From NCBI GenBank assembly GCA_005793785.1, contig SXPW01000025.1, positions 1-24,115 on the forward strand: 24,115 nucleotides of DNA, read 5' to 3'. This document shows positions 8,040 through 15,591 of the stretch, one piece after another. Source of the stretch: Actinomycetota bacterium (GTDB lineage Bacteria > Actinomycetota > Acidimicrobiia > Acidimicrobiales > Ilumatobacteraceae). The notes beneath the pieces are model-generated. The model was not told the DNA's origin. It searched no databases and worked only from the letters and a program-made list of their open reading frames with translations. The position numbers were made by a program, and so were the translations under genes. Positions within the stretch are counted from its first letter, which is position 1, and every line of letters starts with the position of its first letter.

Positions 8040-9530
8040 ATGAGACGCACTGCTCTCTTGGTGCTGGCCGTGTCTGCCCTGGCTGCCACGACGTTGATCT
8101 CGGGTTGCGCGACGGAGAAGAACTCCGATCAGATCACGCTCGGATTCACGTTGGAACCCACGAACTTGGACATCAGTGGCACGGCCGGACAGGCGATTCC
8201 CCAGGTATTGCTCGACAACGTGTACGAAGGCCTCGTTCGAGTGAACGATGTCGGCATCGTCGAACCGGCGCTCGCCAGCGAGTACTCCGTATCCGACGAC
8301 GGACTGACCTATACCTTCACCATTCGGCAAGCAACCTTCCACGATGGTGAACCACTCACCGTCGACGACGTCGTGTGGAGTCTCGACCGAATGCTCGATG
8401 ACTCATCCACCGCCGTACTTCCGACCCAGCTCGCACAATTCGCACGGGTCCGAACGGTGACCAGCGAATCAAACGTCGTCACACTCAGTCTGAGCGAACG
8501 CGACAATGACCTCTTGTACAACCTCAGCCAACGTGGCGGCGTGATTTTCCGAAAGGGCACCACCGACTTCGCCGGGAGCGCGATCGGTACAGGACCATTC
8601 ATCTTCTCCAAATGGGACAAGGGCAGCAGCATCATGTTGGAGCGATTCGAGAACTACTGGGGACGACCCGCCGATACCAAGACCATCGTCTTCCGCTACT
8701 TCGCGGATGCCAGCGCCCTCAGCAACGCGATGCTGGCCGGCGACATCGACGTGATGACCACTGTGCAATCACCGGAGTCGTTGGCGGTGTTCGAGGCGCG
8801 GGATGACCTCAAGGTGTTGAGTGGTTCGACCAACTGCGAGGTCACGTTGGGAATGAACAACTCGCGGGCTCCGTTCAACGACGCCAAGGTCCGCAAGGCT
8901 GTTCGCCAGGCGATCGACAAACGGTCACTCATCGACACGGCTTGGGCCGGTTACGGAACGGAAATCGGCAGTTTCGTTCCACCCACCGATCCTTGGTTCG
9001 AGGATTTGACCAACGTTGCACCATTCGACCAGGGCGCCGCTCGGGAAACCTTGATTACAGCGGGTGTCGAGCCTGGAACAGCGATTTCACTCGACGTTCC
9101 TCCGATCAACTACGCCACCAATTCCAGCGAATACATCGCAGCCGCGCTAGGCGACGTTGGTTTCGAGGTGAAAATTACGCCGGTCACCTGGGAAGAATGG
9201 CTCGACCGCATCTTCACAAAGGCGGATTACGACCTCACCATCGTGTGTCACATCGAACGCAACGATATGGCGATTTATGCGAATCCTGAGTACTACTTCC
9301 GTTTCGACAACGCCGAGTATCGGGACTTGATCTCTTCCGCCGGCACGGCCGGCACTCCAGCGGAACGAACCGAGAAACTTCGCAAGGCCGCCCGCATTCT
9401 TTCCGAGGAATCGGCCAGTGATTGGCTGTGGTTGATGCCGAACCTCCAGGTGGCATCGCGCGATGTTGCAGGACTCGCAAAGAATTCGGTGGGCGACTCC
9501 TATTACGTCGCGCGCGTCGAACGCGTCTAG
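8040..9530 (+). CDS. ABC transporter substrate-binding lipoprotein, oligopeptide/dipeptide type (SBP family 5)
   Basis: The protein has 496 residues from the ATG at 8040. Earlier in-frame starts run across the divergent coiled-coil gene and would bury the signal peptide. Residues 1-23 form a lipoprotein signal with LISGC at the lipobox (Cys23). The family-5 pattern follows: ITLGFTLEPTNLD, DNVYEGLVRV, EPALASEYSVSDDGLTYTF, FHDGEPLTVDDVVWSLDRM, GTGPFIFSKWDKG and DAKVRKAVRQAIDKRSLI. Such proteins bind peptides, nickel or sugars at the outer face of the membrane and pass them to DppB/DppC-type permeases, which follow directly. Ligand cannot be assigned; the downstream cell-wall peptidase makes peptides from peptidoglycan one possibility (inference). 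Confidence 0.93.
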   Translation: MRRTALLVLAVSALAATTLISGCATEKNSDQITLGFTLEPTNLDISGTAGQAIPQVLLDNVYEGLVRVNDVGIVEPALASEYSVSDDGLTYTFTIRQATFHDGEPLTVDDVVWSLDRMLDDSSTAVLPTQLAQFARVRTVTSESNVVTLSLSERDNDLLYNLSQRGGVIFRKGTTDFAGSAIGTGPFIFSKWDKGSSIMLERFENYWGRPADTKTIVFRYFADASALSNAMLAGDIDVMTTVQSPESLAVFEARDDLKVLSGSTNCEVTLGMNNSRAPFNDAKVRKAVRQAIDKRSLIDTAWAGYGTEIGSFVPPTDPWFEDLTNVAPFDQGAARETLITAGVEPGTAISLDVPPINYATNSSEYIAAALGDVGFEVKITPVTWEEWLDRIFTKADYDLTIVCHIERNDMAIYANPEYYFRFDNAEYRDLISSAGTAGTPAERTEKLRKAARILSEESASDWLWLMPNLQVASRDVAGLAKNSVGDSYYVARVERV

Positions 9531-9542
9531 AACGACACTGCG

Positions 9543-10514
9543 ATGAGCGGCGATCCCCGCCGACTCACCGTTGACTTCATGGTCGTCCTGCGACGTTTGT
9601 TCGTTGCACTCTGTGGTATCGCGTTGTCAAGTGTCGTGGTGTTCATCTCACTACGGGTACTGCCGGGAGACATCGCCACCACCCGACTGGGCATCGACGC
9701 CACTCCGGAAGCCCTCGCTGCACTTCGTGACGAATACGGACTCGACCAGTCGTACTTCTCACAGTACGTCGACTGGATCGGAAACGCCGTACGCGGCGAC
9801 CTCGGAACATCGATGGTCACCGGTGACGACGTTGGTAGCGAGATCATCTCGCGACTCGACGTCACCATGCCACTGATCATCGCCTCATCCGTGCTGTCGG
9901 TGACATTGGCGGTGTGGCTCGGGCGACGTACGACTCTTCGCCGTGGGCAAACGTCGGGAGTCATCGCCGATGCGCTCTCGCAAATCGGCGGAGCCGTACC
10001 AACCTTCGTCGTCGGCGTCTTCCTCATCACGGTTTTCGCGGTGCAACTGCGGCTGCTGCCCGCCGGTGGATTTCCCACCGAGGGTTGGCGGGTCCCCCTC
10101 GACGCATTGCGTTCGCTGTTGCTTCCGCTCCTCTGCCTCGCAGCTTCACAGAGTTCCGTGCTCGTACGATTTGCCCGCTCGCACTCTCTCGACTACCTGG
10201 CGTCCGATGCATTCCGCACCGCACGTTCCGTCGGTCGAAATTCCGACGCTGCCATGGCAACCGCCCGGCGACTCGTACTCACTCCGGTGCTTGGGGTCAC
10301 CGCACTGCAGATTGCCACCCTGCTGACGGGTGCCGTCGTGGTGGAGAGTGTCTTTGCTCTTCCTGGAATCGGGTCGATGTTGATTCGTGATATTGCGAAC
10401 CGCGACCTACCGAAGGTGCAGTCGACCTTGTTGTTGGTGGTGGTACTGGTTTTCCTCGTTCGCTTCGTGGTCGACGTCATCGTCGACCGACTCGACCCAC
10501 GGCGGCTGTCTTGA
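9543..10514 (+). CDS. ABC transporter permease, DppB-like
   Basis: The protein has 323 residues. It begins with a membrane segment (RRLFVALCGIALSSVVVFISLRVLPGD) and a DppB-type external loop with LRDEYGLDQSYFSQYVDWIGNAVRGDLGTS, then the five-helix permease core. The cytoplasmic coupling (EAA) region is DAFRTARSVGRNSDAAMATA, and ESVFALPGIGSMLIRDIANRDLPKVQ is a strong DppB marker. It lies 12 bases after the binding protein. The ATG at 9543 has no clear ribosome site; an ATG at 9579 just before the first helix is an alternative. It overlaps the next permease by four bases (TTGA), so the two are translationally coupled. Confidence 0.92.
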   Translation: MSGDPRRLTVDFMVVLRRLFVALCGIALSSVVVFISLRVLPGDIATTRLGIDATPEALAALRDEYGLDQSYFSQYVDWIGNAVRGDLGTSMVTGDDVGSEIISRLDVTMPLIIASSVLSVTLAVWLGRRTTLRRGQTSGVIADALSQIGGAVPTFVVGVFLITVFAVQLRLLPAGGFPTEGWRVPLDALRSLLLPLLCLAASQSSVLVRFARSHSLDYLASDAFRTARSVGRNSDAAMATARRLVLTPVLGVTALQIATLLTGAVVVESVFALPGIGSMLIRDIANRDLPKVQSTLLLVVVLVFLVRFVVDVIVDRLDPRRLS

Positions 10515-11320
10515 AGCAAAGCATCTCGCTACGGGTTGGGGCGGGCATCCTCGGATTCATCTCCTTGATCACGGTGCTCGGATCTTTCTGGACACCGTAC
10601 GACTCGCTAGTCGTCGACCCTGCGAACAGATTCGCCTCACCCACGTGGATGCACTTGCTCGGTACCGATCAGCTCGGGCGGGATGTGCTGAGCAACATCC
10701 TCGATGGTGCGCGTACCACGTTGTTGGTCGGTCTGCTCGCCAGCGCCATCGCCATCGTCGTCGGTGGAACCCTCGGAATCCTCGCGGCGACATCTCGACG
10801 CTGGATCGACGACGTCGTCACCACCGTCGCCGACGTGTTCGTGGCGTTTCCCGCGCTGCTGATTGCCCTCGTCGTCGTCGCAGCCTTCGGACCATCCACC
10901 GGTGTGGTGGTGACCACGGTTGGTTTTTCGGCCGGAGTTTCGGTCATCGTGGTCACCCGCCAGGAGGTCGTCGACATCATGCGCGAGCCTTACGTACTGG
11001 CAGCCAGATTCAGTGGAGGTACCACGGTGAAAATCGTCGCGCGTCACGTACTGCGAAATCTGTGGCCGTCGCTCGTCGTCCAAGCAACGAGCGCAGCGAC
11101 CATCGCTATCGTCGCGGAATCGACACTCAGCTATCTCGGACTTGGAACCACTCCGCCAACTCCATCGTGGGGCAGGATGTTGGCTTCGACTCAGCAGTAC
11201 CTCCTCGTTCATCCACTCCTCACGAGTTGGCCAGCATTGTTCATCTGTGTGTCGGTTACGGGAGTTACCCTGCTCGGCAATGGAGTGCGTGAGCGCTACG
11301 ACCCCAACTTGGTACGGTAG
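10511..11320 (+). CDS. ABC transporter permease, DppC-like
   Basis: The protein has 269 residues with a TTG start inside TTGA, which also supplies the stop codon of the DppB-like gene. DppC markers are HLLGTDQLGRDVLSNILDGARTTL (about 48-71), GGTLGILAA, the DVFVAFPALLIAL helix and the coupling segment EPYVLAARFSGGTT, followed by ESTLSYLGLGTTPPTPSWGRML near the C-terminus. It forms the channel with the DppB-like subunit. No DppD or DppF ATPase gene follows; the next gene is a secreted protein. The ATPase must come from elsewhere in the genome or be shared with another system. Confidence 0.92.
   Translation: MKQSISLRVGAGILGFISLITVLGSFWTPYDSLVVDPANRFASPTWMHLLGTDQLGRDVLSNILDGARTTLLVGLLASAIAIVVGGTLGILAATSRRWIDDVVTTVADVFVAFPALLIALVVVAAFGPSTGVVVTTVGFSAGVSVIVVTRQEVVDIMREPYVLAARFSGGTTVKIVARHVLRNLWPSLVVQATSAATIAIVAESTLSYLGLGTTPPTPSWGRMLASTQQYLLVHPLLTSWPALFICVSVTGVTLLGNGVRERYDPNLVR
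11313..11318 (+). promoter_or_regulatory. Possible internal -10 for the propeller-like gene
   Basis: TACGGT is followed by six bases and the ATG at 11325, the same geometry as at other SD-less genes here. It lies at the very end of the DppC-like gene, so it would be an internal leaderless promoter. Confidence 0.4.
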
Positions 11321-11324
11321 CCCC

Positions 11325-12350
11325 ATGCGAATTCTGAAGCGTCTCGTACTCTCCCTACTCCCGCTCCTGGTTCTTCCCGTCACTACCGCCGATGCGGTCG
11401 TGGAGTGGGAACTCGCCGAGGATGCGGTTGCCCTCGGTCTCACCGGGGTGTCGCCGCACGTCGAGCGCACGGGGACCGTCGATCGCCTGTGGTATCCGGC
11501 GGGTCTCGCTGGAACCGGCGTAGCCGACTGTTCGGACGCCGGTACGTGTGCGACCGTTCCCACCACCGGACGACTCGGTTCGGACTTCACCGCGGTGACA
11601 CTGCCGAATGGAACGCGGCGCGCATACTTCGTAGAGAACGCACAAGGAACTCCGTCGAAGTCGGTGTCATCGGCCGCGTGCCTCACGACGGCGTGCACCG
11701 CCGTCGGACCATCCACGGTGACGAACTCCGAACTGACCGTCTCACAGAACGTCAGGGCATGGGGTGTACCCGACGCAGTGGTGACACCAGACGGCAAGGT
11801 GCGGCTGTACGTGGTGGAATCACCGGTTGAAGGTCAGTGCACGGAGAAACTCGCGAGCTACATCTCCACGGATGGAATCAGTTTCACGAAGGAAGCAGGC
11901 TGGCGCCTCGAGAGTGGGGTGAGCGTCGACCCTGAAATCCTGCGAGCAAAGAGCGGTGACTGGCTGATGATTCTTGCCGACGGTCCGGGATGCGGCGACC
12001 GCGTGCAGAAGTTGTACACCTCAACCTCGACCGATGGCCTCACCTGGTCCACACCCCAACGTGTGTCCGGTTCCGGTTCCGACCTGCGACGGCTCGACCC
12101 AACGGGCTACGAGGTCTCGCCGAACGTCTTCCGGATCTATTACGCCACCGCACCTGCCGGTGTCCTCGGTGACGTCACCTACACCATCAAACGCGGAATC
12201 ATTCGCATCAAGGACACCACCAAGGGTGGCGACGTCGGAATTACGAAAACCACGACGCCGAGCAAGTCCAAGACCATCACTTGCGTGAAGGGGAAGATCA
12301 CCAAGAAGGTGGTCGGCACCACGTGTCCGAAGGGTTACAAGAAGAAGTAG
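11325..12350 (+). CDS. Secreted propeller-like protein with Cys/Lys-rich C-terminal tail
   Basis: The protein has 341 residues. A signal peptide (MRILKRLVLSLLPLLVLPVTTADA) starts at the ATG at 11325; the frame is open further upstream but only inside the permease gene. The body has repeated blade-like units: SPHVERTGTVDRLWY, DFTAVTLPNGTRRAYFVE, VPDAVVTPDGKVRLYVVES, DGISFTKEAGWRLE, VDPEILRAKSGDWLMILAD, YTSTSTDGLTWSTPQ, SPNVFRIYYA. These resemble sialidase or GH43-type propellers, but no catalytic set can be assigned. The last 24 residues form a separate tail: ITCVKGKITKKVVG followed by TTCPKGYKKK, with two Cys and many Lys. I recall similar tails on secreted proteins of planktonic actinobacteria. 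The M23 peptidase starts four bases later. Specific function unknown. Confidence 0.75.
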   Translation: MRILKRLVLSLLPLLVLPVTTADAVVEWELAEDAVALGLTGVSPHVERTGTVDRLWYPAGLAGTGVADCSDAGTCATVPTTGRLGSDFTAVTLPNGTRRAYFVENAQGTPSKSVSSAACLTTACTAVGPSTVTNSELTVSQNVRAWGVPDAVVTPDGKVRLYVVESPVEGQCTEKLASYISTDGISFTKEAGWRLESGVSVDPEILRAKSGDWLMILADGPGCGDRVQKLYTSTSTDGLTWSTPQRVSGSGSDLRRLDPTGYEVSPNVFRIYYATAPAGVLGDVTYTIKRGIIRIKDTTKGGDVGITKTTTPSKSKTITCVKGKITKKVVGTTCPKGYKKK

Positions 12351-12354
12351 CGCC

Positions 12355-13005
12355 ATGTGGATTGCAGTCGTGGTCGCAACCACACTGCTGTCCGCCACGG
12401 TGTTGCCAAACGCCCCCCGGAGTGACTCCGACGAGGCTTCGGACTCGTTACGCAAGAAGCGCAGCGAGTGGCGCTACACGTTTCCCGTCTCCGGACCGGA
12501 GGTGTTCTATCCGAGTGATCACCTCGACTATCCCGCCGCCGACCTCACCGGATGTCGACAACTGGTGCGATCCCCCATTTCAGGTGTGATTGTCGACGTC
12601 CGTGATGTGGACACCTGGGATGCAACGACCGACGAACCGGGCACTCGCGGTGGCCTCACCATCACCTTGCACGGTGATGACTTCGTTCGTTATTACTTCT
12701 CCCATCTCGGTCGGCTCATGGTGAAGAAGGGTCAACGTGTCGAATCCGGACAGAAAATCGCGACGGTCGGACAATCCGGGAATGCGAGGAACACCCTCTG
12801 CCACGTACATTTCGGCATCTCTCGAATTTGTCCGATGTCGGAGCAGAACGTCCGCCGCGGGGAGATTTGGCCGCAACCGTACCTCGATGACTGGAAACGA
12901 GGCATCAATACATCGCCGAATCGAGAAGTGCGGCGATTGACCCTGCGGAATCCCTCCGCATGTTTGTTGGCCGCCGCCGCACAGCGGCGCGGTGGCGACG
13001 GCTGA
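12355..13005 (+). CDS. Secreted M23 (LytM-type) metallopeptidase
   Basis: The protein has 216 residues with an N-terminal hydrophobic export signal (about 1-20). The peptidase region runs from FPVSGPEVFYPSDHLDYPAADL to HVHFGISRICP. Expected zinc ligands are His56 and Asp63 in DHLDYPAADL and His152 in CHVHFG, with His117 (YYFSHL) and His150 as catalytic or supporting residues. SPISGVIVDVRDVDTW and KKGQRVESGQKIATVGQSGNA are the beta-sheet segments around the active site. M23 enzymes cut peptide cross-links in peptidoglycan. The set of residues looks complete, so it is probably active. It follows the propeller-like gene by four bases and ends four bases before the convergent nfuA-like gene. Confidence 0.88.
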   Translation: MWIAVVVATTLLSATVLPNAPRSDSDEASDSLRKKRSEWRYTFPVSGPEVFYPSDHLDYPAADLTGCRQLVRSPISGVIVDVRDVDTWDATTDEPGTRGGLTITLHGDDFVRYYFSHLGRLMVKKGQRVESGQKIATVGQSGNARNTLCHVHFGISRICPMSEQNVRRGEIWPQPYLDDWKRGINTSPNREVRRLTLRNPSACLLAAAAQRRGGDG

Positions 13006-13009
13006 CCGT

Positions 13010-13672
13010 CTACTTGTAGTAGGGATTCGCCCCACTCGCGTGATCCGTCAGATCACGAACGCTCGTGATGACACCGACCTGCTCGGTGATCATCTTCTGT
13101 ACGCCCTCCAACATGGTCTGCTTGCTCATCGAGCAACCCTGACAACCGCCACCCATCGTGAAGTAGGCGGTGCCCGCATTGTCGTGTCCGGCGAACGTCA
13201 CGAAACCACCGTGGGAGGCCAACATCGGATTCACCTCGACTGACACGATTGCCTCGATGTGTGCCGATGTTTCGTCGTCACGAATCAATCCTTCCACCGT
13301 CGGGGCTTTCGGACGGTTCGGGTTGCGTAGTACGAGGCCTGCCTGGTCGCTGTAGTCGAGCTCGGAACCTCGCAGGGATCCGACGTCGGTACCCGGCATG
13401 ATGAACTTGAAGCCATCGATCGTGCGAACCTCGTCGGTGAACGCCGACTTGAGGAATTCTTCGAACACCAAGTCGTAGCGGAAGTCCTCGCCAGGTGCCG
13501 AGACGATGGCCAGACGAAGACCCAATTTCTCGGCATCAGGCTCGGTAGAGCGAAGTTCCTTCAGTTTCGCCAGCGCAGTCGGGGTCACCGTGATGATGGT
13601 GTCACGTGGTACATCCGATGCAAGGGGCGACGAAACTGCGTTTGCCAGTGGCGAGCTCTTCGTTTCCGACAC
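13010..13672 (-). CDS. nfuA: NfuA-type Fe-S cluster carrier (HesB-like plus NifU C-terminal domain)
   Basis: The protein has 220 residues. Residues 27-118 form an A-type (HesB/IscA-like) domain that lacks the usual three cysteines, as is normal for NfuA. Residues about 130-210 form the NifU C-terminal domain, with VNPMLASHGGFVTF and the cluster-binding pair Cys177/Cys180 in GGGCQGCSMSKQTMLEGVQ. NfuA dimers hold a [4Fe-4S] cluster across two CxxC motifs and pass it to target enzymes in the cytosol. The first 23 residues are a low-complexity Ser/Ala extension. The GTG start at 13672 has no Shine-Dalgarno sequence, but a TAGCCT six bases upstream fits a leaderless message and supports this start. 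Confidence 0.93.
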   Translation of the reverse strand: MSETKSSPLANAVSSPLASDVPRDTIITVTPTALAKLKELRSTEPDAEKLGLRLAIVSAPGEDFRYDLVFEEFLKSAFTDEVRTIDGFKFIMPGTDVGSLRGSELDYSDQAGLVLRNPNRPKAPTVEGLIRDDETSAHIEAIVSVEVNPMLASHGGFVTFAGHDNAGTAYFTMGGGCQGCSMSKQTMLEGVQKMITEQVGVITSVRDLTDHASGANPYYK

Positions 13673-13678
13673 GCCCGC

Positions 13679-13684
13679 AGGCTA
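13679..13684 (-). promoter_or_regulatory. -10 element of leaderless nfuA promoter
   Basis: On the minus strand TAGCCT is followed by six bases and the GTG at 13672. No ribosome site is present, consistent with transcription starting at the start codon. Confidence 0.5.
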
Positions 13685-13719
13685 CCGAGCAGGCTGAACA
13701 CGTACGCCGTCCGTGACGT

Positions 13720-13725
13720 TAGAGT
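13720..13725 (+). promoter_or_regulatory. Possible -10 of the thiamine operon
   Basis: TAGAGT lies so that transcription would begin near 13732, just before the TPP aptamer. No clear -35 is seen at the expected distance. Confidence 0.4.
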
Positions 13726-13736
13726 TTCGGTCACAA

Positions 13737-13824
13737 GCACGGGGAGTCCGAGGATCGTCGGACTGAGAGGGTGGAGGCCACCACCGACCCGCAGACCTGA
13801 TCTGGGTAATGCCAGCGGAGGGAG
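13737..13824 (+). ncRNA. TPP riboswitch (THI element)
   Basis: The aptamer shows the conserved blocks in order. GGGG starts helix P2 (13741-13744). A perfect P3 stem, AGTCCGA/TCGGACT (13745-13751/13758-13764), runs into CTGAGAGGG (13763-13771). An optional stem GGTGG-agg-CCACC (13770-13782) and GACCC (13786-13790) follow, then ACCTGATCTGGGTAATGCC (from 13795) with stem P5 CTGG/CCAG and the closing AGCGGAGGGA (13814-13823). It senses thiamine diphosphate. GGAGGG at 13817-13822 is both conserved aptamer sequence and a well-spaced ribosome site for the ATG at 13829, so ligand binding should hide it directly and block translation. The closing helix P1 looks weak. Confidence 0.95.
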
Positions 13825-13828
13825 CAAC

Positions 13829-14512
13829 ATGACAGGACCATCGCCGGACTGCACCACGGCAATCGTGTTGATCGGTGGCGGCACCATCGACGCGACCTCC
13901 GTCGGCTCACTACCGAAGGATTGCCTCGTCGTCGCCGCCGATTCGGGCGTGCACGTCGCCGAGCAACTTGGACTCGATGTACATGTGGTCATCGGTGACA
14001 TGGACTCGATCGACGCGACCGCGCTCGCAGCATTGGCAGCACTCGGCACCAACGTGGTGCGGTTCCCCACCGACAAGAACGAAAGCGACACCGAATTGGC
14101 GCTCCGACATGCAGTCGGCCTTGGAGCCCGACACCTGATCATCGTCGGCGGTGGCGGCGGACGGTTGGACCACCAGTTGGCGTCGTTCTCGGTCATGTTC
14201 CTCGAGGTACTGCGTGGAGTTCGAGTCGAGTCACGAATCGCGGGTTCGCGGGCATTTGCCGTACTGGACGACAAGCCAGCGACCATCGTTTGCACGCCAG
14301 GTGACGTCATCGGACTGATTCCGTTCGGTGGGGATGTCCACGGTGTGGTTACCCGCGGTCTGCAGTGGGCATTGGCGGGCGAATCACTTCAGGTTGCGGC
14401 ATCTCGGGGAATCAGCAATCGTGCGGAGGGCTCAGAAATTTCCGTGGCGGTTGGTGCGGGTCGACTCATCGTGACGGTCGATCCGACGGAGCCCGGGGAA
14501 CATTCAACATGA
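13829..14512 (+). CDS. Thiamine pyrophosphokinase (thiamine diphosphokinase)
   Basis: The protein has 227 residues. Catalytic-domain motifs are VVAADSGVHVAEQLGL (34-49), VVIGDMDSID (53-62), FPTDKNESDTELAL (79-92) and IIVGGGGGRLDHQLA (104-118), which bind ATP-Mg and thiamine; the C-terminal third is the beta-sandwich thiamin-binding domain. It transfers pyrophosphate from ATP to thiamine, giving the active cofactor TDP in one step, which suits salvage of imported thiamine. Its ribosome site lies in the TPP riboswitch. The stop overlaps the start of the thiamine-binding lipoprotein (ATGA, 14509-14512), so the two are translationally coupled. The actinobacterial gene is often unnamed or called thiN/tnr3-like. 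Confidence 0.93.
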   Translation: MTGPSPDCTTAIVLIGGGTIDATSVGSLPKDCLVVAADSGVHVAEQLGLDVHVVIGDMDSIDATALAALAALGTNVVRFPTDKNESDTELALRHAVGLGARHLIIVGGGGGRLDHQLASFSVMFLEVLRGVRVESRIAGSRAFAVLDDKPATIVCTPGDVIGLIPFGGDVHGVVTRGLQWALAGESLQVAASRGISNRAEGSEISVAVGAGRLIVTVDPTEPGEHST

Positions 14513-15582
14513 ACAGGGTCCGTATCGCACTTCTCACCTGCCTTACTGGCATCGTCGCCATGAGTTGCGCCGCCAACGACGTCGATGACGTGACAGTATC
14601 GACCACCCCAGATGAATCGACCGTCACCTTGCGGCTCCTCGCCCATGACTCGTTCACACCCACCGACGGCATCTTCGACACGTTCACCGAGGAAACCGGC
14701 ATCGCAGTCACCATCGTCCGTGGCGGCGACTCCGGCGTGCTCGTCACCAAAGCCGTGCTCGCCGCCGGCAACCCGGAGGCCGACGTGTTGTGGGGCGTCG
14801 ACAACACCCTGCTCTCTCGGACACTTGACGCCGACGTGTTCCTGTCCTACCGAAGCGTGCATGCTGCCGACCTCGACCCACGGGCACTCGAACTCGTGCC
14901 GAATGATGAGGTCACTCCCGTCGACTCGGGAGACGTGTGCATCAACTACGACAAGGCGTGGTTCGCCGAGCAAGGCCTCGCACCACCACTCACATTGCAG
15001 GCGCTCACGTCATCGAGTTATCGCGACCTCCTCGTAGTCCCCAATCCAGTGACATCCTCGCCGGGACTCGCCTTCCTCCTGGCCACCATCGCCGAGTTCG
15101 GCGACGAATGGCAGCAATGGTGGACGACCATCCGGGAGAACGGGGCCCTCATCGTGGACTCATGGAGCGATGCCTACTACGGACATTTCACCGCGGCATC
15201 GGAAGGAACCCGTCCGGTGGTCGTGAGTTACGCGACGAGTCCACCCGCCGAAGTGTTGTTTGCCGATCCGCGGCCGAACGAAGCACCCACGGCGATTGCC
15301 GCACTGACCTGCTTTCGGCAATACGAATTCGCTGGAATTCTCCGGGGAACCAACCACGAACAGGAGGCACGCCGACTCGTCGACTTCTTGGTGTCGAAGT
15401 CGTTCCAGGACGATCTCCCACTCACCCAGTTCGTGTGGCCGATCAACTCCACTGCCGTGATACCGCGCGAGTTCCTCGATTTCGCACTTCGTCCTGAGAA
15501 CCCATTGACCATCGACCCTTCCACCATCGCCACGCGTCGCGCTGAATGGCTCGATCGGTTCAGCGACATCATGTTGCGCTGA
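14509..15582 (+). CDS. thiB: Thiamine ABC transporter substrate-binding lipoprotein
   Basis: The protein has 357 residues from the ATG at 14509, chosen for the ATGA overlap with the kinase gene and because the signal peptide starts there. The signal ends in AMSC (Cys20), a lipoprotein site. The mature part matches ThiB-type iron/thiamine binding proteins: VTLRLLAHDSF, GIFDTFTEETGIAVTIVRGGDSG, ADVLWGVDNTLLSRTL, GDVCINYDKAWF, LLVVPNPVTSSPGLAFLLATIAEFG and AYYGHFTAASEGTRPVVVSYATSP. It captures thiamine (or its phosphates) at the cell surface and delivers it to the ThiP-like permease. The TPP riboswitch and neighbouring kinase make the ligand assignment firm. Confidence 0.93.
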   Translation: MNRVRIALLTCLTGIVAMSCAANDVDDVTVSTTPDESTVTLRLLAHDSFTPTDGIFDTFTEETGIAVTIVRGGDSGVLVTKAVLAAGNPEADVLWGVDNTLLSRTLDADVFLSYRSVHAADLDPRALELVPNDEVTPVDSGDVCINYDKAWFAEQGLAPPLTLQALTSSSYRDLLVVPNPVTSSPGLAFLLATIAEFGDEWQQWWTTIRENGALIVDSWSDAYYGHFTAASEGTRPVVVSYATSPPAEVLFADPRPNEAPTAIAALTCFRQYEFAGILRGTNHEQEARRLVDFLVSKSFQDDLPLTQFVWPINSTAVIPREFLDFALRPENPLTIDPSTIATRRAEWLDRFSDIMLR

Positions 15583-15591
15583 GTACCTCCG

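Noticed and set aside
10637..11797. 386-codon open frame on the minus strand
   Set aside because: It lies antisense to the DppC-like and propeller-like genes, has no recognisable domain and a biased Arg/Thr/Ser composition, as expected for a shadow frame in GC-rich DNA.
12957..13005. GC-rich inverted repeat near the end of the M23 gene as a terminator
   Set aside because: GCCGCCGC/GCGGCG pairs well but sits inside coding sequence and has no T-run.
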